From: Ktedonobacterales bacterium
GTDB taxonomy: Bacteria; Chloroflexota; Ktedonobacteria; Ktedonobacterales; JADMIN01
DNA length: 5,590 bases
Direction: 5' to 3'
NCBI GenBank assembly: GCA_015478575.1
Contig: JADMIN010000211.1
Span: forward strand, 1-5,590
Positions 1 to 5,590 of the stretch are shown piece by piece. The position numbers and the translations under genes are program-made. The stretch's first letter is position 1, and each line of letters begins with the position of its first letter. The notes under the pieces are model-generated. The model saw only the letters and a program-made list of their open reading frames with translations, did not search any database and was not told the DNA's origin.

Positions 1-44
1 TGCTTGCACCGTGGCTTACCGGTTAGGGAGCCATCGTACGTGGC

Positions 45-68
45 GCCGCCGCCTCACGTGGCGGCGGC
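45..68. other. GC-rich perfect hairpin upstream of the DUF5684 gene
   Basis: GCCGCCGCC (45-53) and GGCGGCGGC (60-68) form a 9-bp perfect stem around a 6-nt loop. An 8-bp direct repeat ACGTGGCG (38-45 and 56-63) overlaps it. There is no T-run after the stem, so it is at best a weak terminator of a gene to the left. It could also be a leader structure of the gene at 101, whose ATG lies 32 nt downstream. No convincing promoter is visible in 1-85. Confidence 0.4.
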
Positions 69-100
69 TTGCCATCTAGTGAGGGATGGGGAGTGGAGAT

Positions 101-499
101 ATGTCTTTAGCTTCGATGCTGGCGTTGAGCGTGACGCCTAGCGCAACGACAAGTAGCAGCGCCAGTCTTATTGTCCTAGTCGTGGTCCTGGCGATTGCGG
201 TCTTCTATGTCGCCGCCGCCTGGCGCATCTTTACCAAAGCCGGCAAGCCCGGCTGGGTGTCACTCATTCCAATCTACAACACCGTGGTGCTGCTGCGCAT
301 CGCTGGGCGGCCAGGGTGGTGGTTCCTGCTGCTGCTCATCCCCTTCGTGAATATCATCATCCTCGTCATCTTCCTGAACGATCTCTCCAAGGCGTTCGGG
401 CATGGCATCGGCTTCACGCTGGGACTCATCTTCCTCAGCCTCATCTTCTATCCCATCTTGGGCTTTGGCAGCTCCAGATACGTGGGGCGCGCCGCCTAG
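101..499 (+). CDS. DUF5684-type small integral membrane protein
   Basis: This is a 132-residue membrane protein of the DUF5684 kind, whose biochemical role is not known. I recognise the family pattern: a first helix (about residues 23-41), then FTKAGKPGW (44-52), a hydrophobic stretch with IPIYN, the GRPGW turn (69-73), a long helix (72-92), the LSKAFG motif (95-100) and a last helix ending in YPILGFGSSRY (117-127). The short N-terminus is Ser/Thr/Ala-rich. The length fits the family. I chose ATG 101 because GGGGAG (88-93) sits 7 nt before it. The in-frame ATG at 86 would add five residues, but its GAGG is almost touching the start codon. The gene stands alone: the next gene is on the opposite strand. 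Members sometimes lie near secretion or signal-peptidase genes, but nothing here supports such a link. Identity is confident, function is not. Confidence 0.88.
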   Translation: MSLASMLALSVTPSATTSSSASLIVLVVVLAIAVFYVAAAWRIFTKAGKPGWVSLIPIYNTVVLLRIAGRPGWWFLLLLIPFVNIIILVIFLNDLSKAFGHGIGFTLGLIFLSLIFYPILGFGSSRYVGRAA

Positions 500-553
500 C
501 CCATATTTCGAGCGCCAGACGTGGCCTTGCGCCTGTCTGTGGCCTCAGGCGGC

Positions 554-581
554 TTGACACTCCCAACCGAGTTGCGGTAAT
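554..581 (+). promoter_or_regulatory. Candidate sigma-70-type promoter in an intergenic region
   Basis: A perfect -35 hexamer TTGACA (554-559) is followed after 16 nt by GGTAAT (576-581), a 4/6 match to TATAAT. No gene on the plus strand follows. A transcript from about 588 would run into the hairpin at 650-684 and give an RNA of about 100 nt, or run antisense into the sialidase remnant. In GC-rich DNA a TTGACA is notable, but the -10 is only fair. Confidence 0.3.
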
Positions 582-649
582 GCTCAGCCGATGGCCCGCC
601 AGTACACAGGTGGCTGGTAGCTCACCGGCCCAAGTAGAAGCGCATATGA

Positions 650-684
650 GAGAGGCGGCGCGGCTCGTTGTCGCACCGCCTCTT
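650..684. terminator. Terminator-like hairpin between convergent genes
   Basis: GAGAGGCGG (650-658) pairs with CCGCCTCTT (676-684), with one G-T wobble at the base. After one mismatch (659/675) three more pairs (660-662 with 672-674) extend the stem around a 9-nt loop. It lies 30 nt beyond the stop codon of the minus-strand sialidase remnant and downstream of the plus-strand DUF5684 gene, the right place for a shared terminator. Neither strand has a good T-run, so intrinsic termination would be weak or factor-assisted. Confidence 0.4.
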
Positions 685-713
685 CCTGCTCAGCCGTATG
701 TGCCTCGCGTGTG

Positions 714-1671
714 CTAGTAGTTCACAACGGCCGTCATCGTATCCGTGTTGCCAAAGTTGGTCGCGCAGGCGCTATCAGGGTTGGGTGCCACAGCCGTCTT
801 GGAGCTGGCATAGACGGCGTTGCGGTAGGCATCCACTGCCTGGCAAGGAGTCGCGTTGCGTGCGTCCGTCCAGACCAGATAGGCGCTGTTCGGCCCATCC
901 ACGAGGTCAATGTAGTCACCCAGGGACTGCTCCCGCAAGTTGTTATAGCTGGAGCCATCTGGGGTCGAAGAGGCACCGCTCACCTGGAGCGGCGCCGTGA
1001 ATGTCGTGCCGCCAGTGGTTGACTCGGCATAATAGTTGCCATACACCTGGGTGCCCGTCTGCCAGGGAGCGCTGGCTAGTGGCTGGGTCAGAGCGTCGAA
1101 TGTGAGGCTCACCAGTCCACTGGGGGCGACGCTGGCCGCGGGGAAGAAGGCATTGCGGCTAGCAACGCTGGCGATCGTACCGAGTGCGGTCCAGGTAAGG
1201 CCGTCGCTGCTGACCGCGCCTTTGACTACACCATGACCACCACCGTAGTCGCACCAAACAACGTAGACGCGCGTGCTGCTCGGATCAGAGGTCGGGTGGG
1301 GATAGCAATCTACGCGGGCGCTCATTCCAGGCACTCTGTTGTAGAGGTCCACCGCGTCGAATGGCGTGCTGCTAGCCGGATAATCGGTGACCTGCGCGAT
1401 GGTGATGGGCGCCGTGAAGGCATTGCCCCCATCCTTCGATGTCACTACTGTCGGCAAGGATGGGTAGTTGGTCGCATCGGCGTTCTCGGTCCAGAAAGCC
1501 TCGACCGTGCCGTTGGAGGCAACGGCCAATTGTCCCGTCTCACGGTAGCCTTGCGGGGTATTGCTATTCACCGCGCTGACTTGCACTCCCGCTGACTCGC
1601 ACTCCCGCTGACCACGTGCGCCCCTCATCATCGGAGTGGGCTACGTCAGGCTTGACGTTCCCATTGCGCAC
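714..1671 (-). pseudogene. Sialidase-like (BNR/Asp-box) beta-propeller gene, 5'-truncated and frameshifted
   Basis: The intact C-terminal frame (1631 to 714, 305 codons from the first ATG) encodes BNR/sialidase-type propeller blades. Asp-box-like motifs are SKDGGNAF (residues 65-72), SSDGLTW (141-147) and STTGGTTF (204-211), and near the end come SLGDYIDLV (236-244) and WTDARN (254-259), typical of secreted exo-sialidase-like proteins. The first 14 or so residues of this frame (MMRGARGQRECESA) look foreign. In the next frame the same DNA encodes a canonical Asp box, SDDEGRTW (1635-1612), followed by SAGVRVS. Removing one copy of a 16-bp tandem repeat (1575-1606) joins that frame to the SAVNSNTPQG of the C-terminal frame. 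A TAG (1672-1674) interrupts the upstream frame, and I find no signal peptide or N-terminal blades further upstream. Full-length relatives are usually secreted and much longer. The ancestor may not have been a true sialidase, since catalytic residues cannot be assigned. A hairpin at 650-684 follows the stop. Confidence 0.78.
1575..1612. repeat. 16-bp tandem repeat, 2.4 copies, causing a frameshift
   Basis: The unit GCTGACTTGCACTCCC (1575-1590) is followed by GCTGACTCGCACTCCC (1591-1606), with one mismatch, and then by a partial GCTGAC (1607-1612). It lies inside the sialidase-like remnant exactly where the two reading frames switch. Because 16 is not a multiple of three, the extra copy shifts the frame. 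Confidence 0.92.
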
Positions 1672-1764
1672 CTACGAGATGAGCGTGTTACCACGCCTGT
1701 GTCGCGCGTAACGGCTGCGCGTAGATGTAGATGAGGAGAGAGGATCCTGAGGGCGAACCCTTCG

Positions 1765-1808
1765 CCACGGTATCTGGCCACGGTATCTGGCCACGGTATC
1801 TGGCCACG
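1765..1808. repeat. Three perfect 13-bp direct repeats upstream of a promoter
   Basis: CCACGGTATCTGG occurs three times without a gap (1765-1777, 1778-1790, 1791-1803), followed by a partial CCACG (1804-1808). The repeats end 34 nt before the -35 of the sigma-operon promoter. They may be a binding array or simply slippage products. The copies are identical, which suggests recent origin or selection. Confidence 0.95.
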
Positions 1809-1842
1809 CGATGGCAAACACCCCTCTCTCCGCCTCATCCAC

Positions 1843-1871
1843 TTTTCACATACGCCTGAATGCTGTACAAT
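1843..1871 (+). promoter_or_regulatory. Sigma-70-type promoter for the sigma/anti-sigma operon
   Basis: TTTTCA (1843-1848, 4/6 match to TTGACA) and TACAAT (1866-1871, 5/6 match to TATAAT) are separated by an ideal 17 nt. Transcription would begin near 1878 and read into the ECF sigma gene at 2124 with a leader of about 245 nt. A small dyad, CTGTA-CAA-TACAG (1863-1875), overlaps the -10 and could be an operator half-site pair. No clear ECF-type promoter (GGAAC and CGTC) was found, so autoregulation by this sigma factor is not shown. Confidence 0.5.
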
Positions 1872-2101
1872 ACAGTCATCCCTCAGGGCACCCGCACCGG
1901 GTGGCGGCAGGGCTGGCAGCAAGGCTGGCAGGATAGGAAGAATGGCGCATCGCCAGCGGCGGGTGCTTTCCAGTATGGTAGGATGGCCTCAGCATCGGGT
2001 TCGTGCATGTGGGTGAAGTGTTACCGCCGTTTCCTCCATCCGTTCCACCACACAGAGGGTGGGCTGGCCAGAACGCCTCGGCCAGCGGGATGACGGGGAG
2101 A

Positions 2102-2119
2102 CCGGCAGGGGAGGGCCGG
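2102..2119 (+). promoter_or_regulatory. Ribosome binding site displayed in a hairpin loop before the sigma gene
   Basis: CCGGC (2102-2106) and GCCGG (2115-2119) form a 5-bp GC stem with the loop AGGGGAGG (2107-2114). The loop carries the Shine-Dalgarno GGGGAGG at 8-9 nt from ATG 2124. A second SD-like GGAGGA (2118-2123) is half inside the stem and touches the start codon. The hairpin would either present the site or bring the two competing SDs under structural control. Confidence 0.4.
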
Positions 2120-2123
2120 AGGA

Positions 2124-2759
2124 ATGAACCTGTCAACCGCGCCTGCCGCTGTGGCAATCTCTAGCGCGAGCGAGGCGACCGGACGGCAGCCCGAAGCTCC
2201 AAGGGGGCACTCGCGGATGGAGAGTGGGGGATCGTCGCCGGGGCACTCCTGGTCCTTCGAGCGCATCTACGACGAATATAAGACACCCATCTACAACTAT
2301 ATCTACCATCTGGTCGGCAACCGCGAGCTGGCGGATGATCTCGCCCAGGATACGTTCCTGAAAGCGTTTAAAGCCCTGCCCAAAATGGACGCCAGCCTCA
2401 AGCTCTCGGCCTGGTTGTATCGCATCGCGACGAATACCGCCTATGATGCGTTGCGCCGCCGCAAGCTGATCGCCTGGATGTCCTGGCAGGATATGGATCG
2501 CGAGCCAGCTGACGTTGACAGCGCTGATCCGCAGGAGACCATCGGGACGTCAGAACTGGTGCAGGCCGCGCTCCGGCGCATGCCGCGCCACTACCGCGCA
2601 GCCTTGCTGCTCTACACGCAAGAAGGGTTCTCCTACGCGGAGATCGCCACAACCCTGCACATCGCTGAGAGCGGCGTGAAAATGTACCTGTCCCGCGCGC
2701 GGCATTCATTCCGTGAACACTACCGCACGTTGGAGCAGGGGGGAGGCACTGAGAAATGA
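2124..2759 (+). CDS. ECF-family RNA polymerase sigma factor (sigma-70 type)
   Basis: This 211-residue protein is an extracytoplasmic-function sigma factor that would direct RNA polymerase to stress- or signal-dependent promoters. Region 2 spans about residues 46-114: FERIYDEYKTPIYNYIYHLVGN, then DDLAQDTFLKAF (71-82, core-binding part) and WLYRIATNTAYDALRRRK (97-114, -10 recognition). An acidic linker (about 124-142) leads to region 4 (143-202), where GFSYAEIATTLHIAESGVKMYLSRAR is the helix-turn-helix for the -35. Regions 1 and 3 are absent, as expected for ECF factors. The first 43 residues are Ala/Ser/Gly-rich and look disordered; ATG 2217 (residue 32), with a GGGGG run 9 nt upstream, is a possible later start. 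The stop overlaps the start of the anti-sigma gene (ATGA, 2756-2759), so the two are translationally coupled. The promoter at 1843-1871 probably drives both. The target regulon cannot be told from the window. Confidence 0.95.
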   Translation: MNLSTAPAAVAISSASEATGRQPEAPRGHSRMESGGSSPGHSWSFERIYDEYKTPIYNYIYHLVGNRELADDLAQDTFLKAFKALPKMDASLKLSAWLYRIATNTAYDALRRRKLIAWMSWQDMDREPADVDSADPQETIGTSELVQAALRRMPRHYRAALLLYTQEGFSYAEIATTLHIAESGVKMYLSRARHSFREHYRTLEQGGGTEK

Positions 2760-4549
2760 ACTGTGAGCGGGCTGAGGAACATCTGAGCGCGTTCCTCGAT
2801 CATGCCCTTGACTCACAATCGCATAGCGATGTTCAGGCGCATCTCGCGCAGTGCTCTCGCTGCCAGGCGATCCTCGATGAGTACCGCGCGAACGATCAGC
2901 TCCTCGTCACGTTGCCACGTGTCGCGCCCCCCGCTGCCCTGCGCGCGCGTCTCTTTCGCTCGCCAGAGTATCAGGCTATCCTCGCCGATCTCGATGCACG
3001 CGACGCCAGCCAACGCGACGCCAGCGGCGCTCCCCCTCTGCTTTTCCCGACGCCTCAGCCAGCGCACGATACCCCTTCGCCGCTGAGTGCCGGCGCGGCG
3101 CAAGGGGCCACCGTCGGCGCTGAGGCAATGCCCCGGCGCGGCTCACTACCCCCCTGGGCGCGCGTCGCGCTGCCCGCCGCCGCCGCGGTGGCGCTCGCCC
3201 TTGGTGGCGGCTATGCCGCGCTCCACCGCGCTCCATCCAGCCGCACAACCACCGGACATGGCATCTCGACCTTTGGTGATCCTGGGCAGAACGGCATCCC
3301 GCTCGCCGCCGGCCCGCGGGTGGTCTATGAGCGCTCTGGCACGCTCTGGAGCGCACAGGAGCGCGGGGGATCGCTCGCCCAGGCGCTGACGCCCCAGGGG
3401 ACGCGCGTGGCCGGGTGGGCCGTCTCGCCGTTGGTGAGTGCCTCGAATGCCCGTCTGGTCGTGTATGTTGACGCGCGCACCGGCGCCATCCACCTGATCC
3501 GTAGTGATGGCCAGGGTGACCGCGTGATTGGCTCCGTCAGCGGCGGCATCACCCTGGACGCGAGCTTCTGGGCGAGCGCGCGGGGGCAGGCCATCAACGC
3601 TGGACTCTCCTGGTCGCCCGATGCCGCGCGCATCGCCTATCTTGCCACTGACGCGACAGGGAACATGCGGCTCCACGTGATGAACGCCGACGGCAGCAAC
3701 GACCAAGCCATCACGGCCGGCGCACCCGCGCTCCCCTCCGCGGCGACATGGAGCGGCGACAGCCTCTGGCTGGCCTTCACCCAGACGAGTCAGGTCGGCC
3801 AAACCCTCTGGGCGCTGGATGTGAACCGGCAGCGTTCCTACCAGATCGCGGCGCAGGCGGACCCCACCGATACGCGGGCCGCCGTGACGCGGATCACCTG
3901 GCTCGCCACGCCAGGTAATCCAGCCCTCACCTGGGCGGCGCGTGACGGCGAGAGCATCACCGGTATCTTCGCGGCTCACGTCCTCAGCGGCACCAGCGCG
4001 CAACGCCTGACACCGGACGCCACATCGCTGACCGCGGCGGACTTCAGCGCGACCAACGGCGGTGGCACCTGGCTCGCCGCCAACGGCTCCGCCATCTTCA
4101 CCGTCGCGCCGTTCGGGGCGGGCTGGGCGCCCGCAGGTACCGCGCCCGCCGCCATCAGCCACATCGCCTGGGCGCCGACTGGCGCCTACGCCGCGCTCGC
4201 TGGCGGGGGGCAGGTCGCGCTCTGGTCGGCCAGCCAGGGGATGCTGCCCGTCTCGCATCCGATCAGCGGCGCGGTAGCGCCCGTGTGGTCGTCCGATGGC
4301 CTGCGCCTCGCATATACCACTGGCGATGGCGTGACCCTCCTGCGGCTCTATAATGGCGGGCTGGCGGCGACGGTGGCGCAGGTGCGCGCGCCGGGGGCGA
4401 CAGCGGTCCGCTGGGCGCCCGATAGCCAGAGTTTCGCGGTCGCGATGCCATCAGGCGTGCTGGTGGTGGCAAGCAACGGCACCGCGCCCCGGCTGGTGGA
4501 TACGTCTCCGGCGGATGGCGGCGCGCTGGCATGGTCGAACGCGCGCTGA
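2756..4549 (+). CDS. Transmembrane anti-sigma factor with ZAS zinc domain and outer beta-propeller
   Basis: This 597-residue protein is the probable partner and inhibitor of the ECF sigma factor just upstream. Residues 1-68 form a zf-HC2/ZAS anti-sigma domain with Cys3 and the HLAQCSRC motif (His29, Cys33, Cys36: H-x3-C-x2-C), the zinc-binding signature of this class. A Pro/Ala-rich linker (about 85-133) leads to one membrane helix (about 135-157). The C-terminal 430 residues lie outside the membrane and carry TolB/WD40-like (PD40) blades: LSWSPDAARIAYLA (284-297), ATWSGDSLWLAFTQ (330-343), IAWAPTGAYAALAG (470-483), PVWSSDGLRLAYTT (509-522), VRWAPDSQSFAVAM (551-564) and a final LAWSNAR, which may close the ring with an N-terminal strand. 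The propeller is the likely signal sensor; its ligand is unknown. A 15-bp in-frame duplication (2998-3025) gives RDASQRDAS in the linker. The start is fixed by the ATGA overlap. The partnership is inferred from gene order and domains. Confidence 0.92.
   Translation: MNCERAEEHLSAFLDHALDSQSHSDVQAHLAQCSRCQAILDEYRANDQLLVTLPRVAPPAALRARLFRSPEYQAILADLDARDASQRDASGAPPLLFPTPQPAHDTPSPLSAGAAQGATVGAEAMPRRGSLPPWARVALPAAAAVALALGGGYAALHRAPSSRTTTGHGISTFGDPGQNGIPLAAGPRVVYERSGTLWSAQERGGSLAQALTPQGTRVAGWAVSPLVSASNARLVVYVDARTGAIHLIRSDGQGDRVIGSVSGGITLDASFWASARGQAINAGLSWSPDAARIAYLATDATGNMRLHVMNADGSNDQAITAGAPALPSAATWSGDSLWLAFTQTSQVGQTLWALDVNRQRSYQIAAQADPTDTRAAVTRITWLATPGNPALTWAARDGESITGIFAAHVLSGTSAQRLTPDATSLTAADFSATNGGGTWLAANGSAIFTVAPFGAGWAPAGTAPAAISHIAWAPTGAYAALAGGGQVALWSASQGMLPVSHPISGAVAPVWSSDGLRLAYTTGDGVTLLRLYNGGLAATVAQVRAPGATAVRWAPDSQSFAVAMPSGVLVVASNGTAPRLVDTSPADGGALAWSNAR
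2998..3025. repeat. In-frame 15-bp-period tandem duplication in the anti-sigma linker
   Basis: ACGCGACGCCAGC occurs at 2998-3010 and 3013-3025 (period 15). It lies in the Ala/Pro-rich linker of the anti-sigma protein and yields the repeated residues RDAS. Because the period is a multiple of three, the reading frame is kept. Confidence 0.85.
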
Positions 4550-4588
4550 GCGGGCGCGCTGAGCGGGCGCGCTGACCTGGCGCGCTGG
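4541..4588. repeat. 13-bp tandem repeat over the anti-sigma stop codon
   Basis: GCGCGCTGAGCGG (4541-4553) is repeated perfectly at 4554-4566, then with two changes as GCGCGCTGACCTG (4567-4579), then partially as GCGCGCTGG (4580-4588). The first unit contains the stop TGA (4547-4549). Units two and three carry TGA at 4560-4562 and 4573-4575, each in a different frame, so all three frames are closed. Confidence 0.92.
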
Positions 4589-4591
4589 TGA

Positions 4592-4619
4592 AAAGGGCAG
4601 GCACATGCGCCTGCCCTTT
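4592..4619. terminator. Bidirectional rho-independent terminator between the sigma operon and purE
   Basis: AAAGGGCAGGC (4592-4602) pairs perfectly with GCCTGCCCTTT (4609-4619): an 11-bp stem with a 6-nt loop. On the plus strand the stem runs into TTTCTTC. On the minus strand the left arm reads out as TTTTC. It lies 43 nt after the anti-sigma stop and 130 nt beyond the purE stop, so it can end both convergent transcripts. Confidence 0.85.
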
Positions 4620-4666
4620 CTTCATGACTCGCGTGCGGCGGCAGGCTCGCTCTCGCCCATCTCCAC

Positions 4667-4694
4667 ATGACATCCCCCAGATGACATCCCCCCA
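4667..4694. repeat. 14-bp tandem duplication downstream of purE
   Basis: ATGACATCCCCCAG (4667-4680) is followed directly by ATGACATCCCCCCA (4681-4694), 12 of 14 identical, in noncoding DNA between the shared terminator and the DnaA-box-like pair. Confidence 0.8.
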
Positions 4695-4707
4695 CGAAAA
4701 GTACAAG

Positions 4708-4738
4708 ATATCCACATTTTCGCGGCGAGTTATCCACA
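4708..4738 (+). promoter_or_regulatory. Pair of DnaA-box-like sites, same orientation, 22 bp apart
   Basis: TTATCCACA at 4730-4738 is a perfect match to the consensus DnaA box. ATATCCACA at 4708-4716 matches 8 of 9, in the same direction and 22 bp (about two helical turns) away. A short inverted repeat CGAAAA/TTTTCG (4695-4700, 4717-4722) brackets the first site. No dnaA, dnaN or other replication gene is present, so this is not evidence of an origin. It could be a DnaA-titrating or regulatory site, or chance. Confidence 0.4.
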
Positions 4739-4748
4739 CTGAGGGCGG

Positions 4749-5264
<516 letters not shown>

Positions 5265-5590
5265 AGAGTGCCTCCTCCCGCTCGGATCGCCACCCGCCAC
5301 ACCACGATTATGCGCGCACGGATGGGCGAGCCGTCCAGAGGTGGAATGCGCGCACCCGTGCTCGCCGCCGCCTTGCGCGCTCCAACTCCCGGCGCGCCCC
5401 TCGCACTCACGTGGGGAGTGCGTGGAAGACCAGGTTGTCGCCTTCCTTCCGCGAGATGCCACCCGCGCAACGACACGAAGGGCAACGACACGAAGGGCAG
5501 GCACGCTGTTCCCCCAGGACTCCGACGTGAGGCTGGGGTAGTAGGTCAGGCGGACTTGCACAGCGGTGTAGCATAGAGGCATGAGGACGA
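5265..5590. other. purE upstream region without a recognisable gene
   Basis: I see no convincing protein here on either strand. A weak minus-strand promoter candidate has CATAAT (5312-5307) as -10 and TGGACG (5337-5332) as -35, but with a long 19-nt spacer; it would give purE a leader of about 35 nt. There is also a 7-bp inverted repeat (CGCACTC 5402-5408 with GAGTGCG 5416-5422) and a 15-bp tandem repeat (5468-5497). An ATG at 5581 could begin a divergent gene beyond the window, but its AGAGG is only 1 nt away. Confidence 0.5.
5468..5499. repeat. Perfect 15-bp tandem duplication upstream of purE
   Basis: CAACGACACGAAGGG occurs at 5468-5482 and again at 5483-5497 without mismatch, followed by CA of a third start. 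It lies about 200 nt upstream of the purE start codon in apparently noncoding DNA. Confidence 0.9.

Larger units (their letters stand above)
1675..2123. other. Noncoding region upstream of the sigma operon
   Basis: I recognise no protein gene in this stretch of about 450 nt on either strand; the open frames across it look like low-complexity readings of repeats. It holds the decayed 5' edge of the sialidase-like remnant, three 13-bp repeats (1765-1808), a promoter (1843-1871), a pair of 12-bp repeats (CAGGGCTGGCAG 1908-1919, CAAGGCTGGCAG 1920-1931) and a leader of about 245 nt. The leader contains a 7-bp hairpin (GCTGGCC 2063-2069 with GGCCAGC 2080-2086) and the hairpin at the ribosome binding site. 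Confidence 0.6.

Noticed and set aside
571..640. tRNA-like segment with GCTCAGCCGATGG and a 5-bp stem resembling an anticodon arm
   Set aside because: There is no TTCGA T-loop, the anticodon-like loop has 8 nt and no 7-bp acceptor stem can be formed.
1765..1808. CRISPR array or plasmid iterons
   Set aside because: The 13-bp units are contiguous without spacers, and there are no cas or rep genes nearby.
1641..1922. Minus-strand open frame of 93 codons upstream of the sialidase remnant
   Set aside because: Its residues show no sialidase or other motif, and it runs across the 13-bp repeats and the promoter; the true remnant frame is a different one.
1860..2093. Plus-strand open frame of 77 codons with a GWRQGWQQGWQ pattern
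   Set aside because: Its ATG lies before the predicted transcription start, the pattern is a reading of 12-bp DNA repeats, there is no Shine-Dalgarno, and it resembles no family.
3146..4258. Long minus-strand open frame of 370 codons opposite the anti-sigma gene
   Set aside because: This is a typical GC-rich shadow: Arg/Gly-rich, no motifs, fully opposite a well-supported gene.
4708..4738. Replication origin at the DnaA-box-like pair
   Set aside because: Only two sites, no AT-rich unwinding region and no replication genes; kept only as a possible DnaA-binding locus.
5265..5582. N-terminal extension of PurE by 106 residues
   Set aside because: The sequence is low-complexity, includes a duplicated LRVVALRVVA from the 15-bp repeat, and a strong Shine-Dalgarno marks ATG 5264, where PurE homology begins.

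Overview
The window is GC-rich bacterial DNA. It carries a small DUF5684-type membrane protein, an ECF sigma factor translationally coupled to a one-pass anti-sigma factor with a large outer beta-propeller, and a solitary purE. This mix, with many short tandem duplications between genes, resembles large soil-type genomes such as Chloroflexota (Ktedonobacteria-like). That placement is an impression from protein style only; there is no rRNA or other marker in the window.

Layout. (1) 1-85: end of an upstream intergenic region with a perfect 9-bp GC hairpin. (2) 101-499 (+): four-helix DUF5684 membrane protein. (3) 500-713: intergenic, with a TTGACA-type promoter candidate and a hairpin at 650-684, between convergent genes. 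(4) 714-1671 (-): remnant of a sialidase-like (BNR/Asp-box) propeller gene. A 16-bp tandem duplication shifts its frame, a TAG interrupts it just upstream, and its N-terminal half and any signal peptide are absent. (5) About 1675-2123: noncoding, with three perfect 13-bp repeats, a good sigma-70-type promoter (1843-1871) and a structured leader with the ribosome binding site in a hairpin loop. (6) 2124-4549 (+): the sigma/anti-sigma operon, joined by an ATGA overlap. (7) 4550-4748: a 13-bp repeat over the stop codon, a bidirectional terminator, a 14-bp repeat and two DnaA-box-like sites. (8) 4749-5264 (-): purE with a strong Shine-Dalgarno. (9) 5265-5590: purE upstream region with a 15-bp perfect tandem repeat and no convincing gene.

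Functional reading. The central unit is a signal-transduction module. The ECF sigma factor is expected to be held by the N-terminal zinc-binding (ZAS) domain of the anti-sigma factor, and the propeller outside the membrane is the likely sensor. purE is an unrelated housekeeping purine gene that converges on this operon across a shared terminator. The most striking structural theme is at least seven independent 12-16 bp tandem duplications in 5.6 kb. One breaks a gene, one overlaps a stop codon, and the only one inside an intact gene is 15 bp and so keeps the frame.
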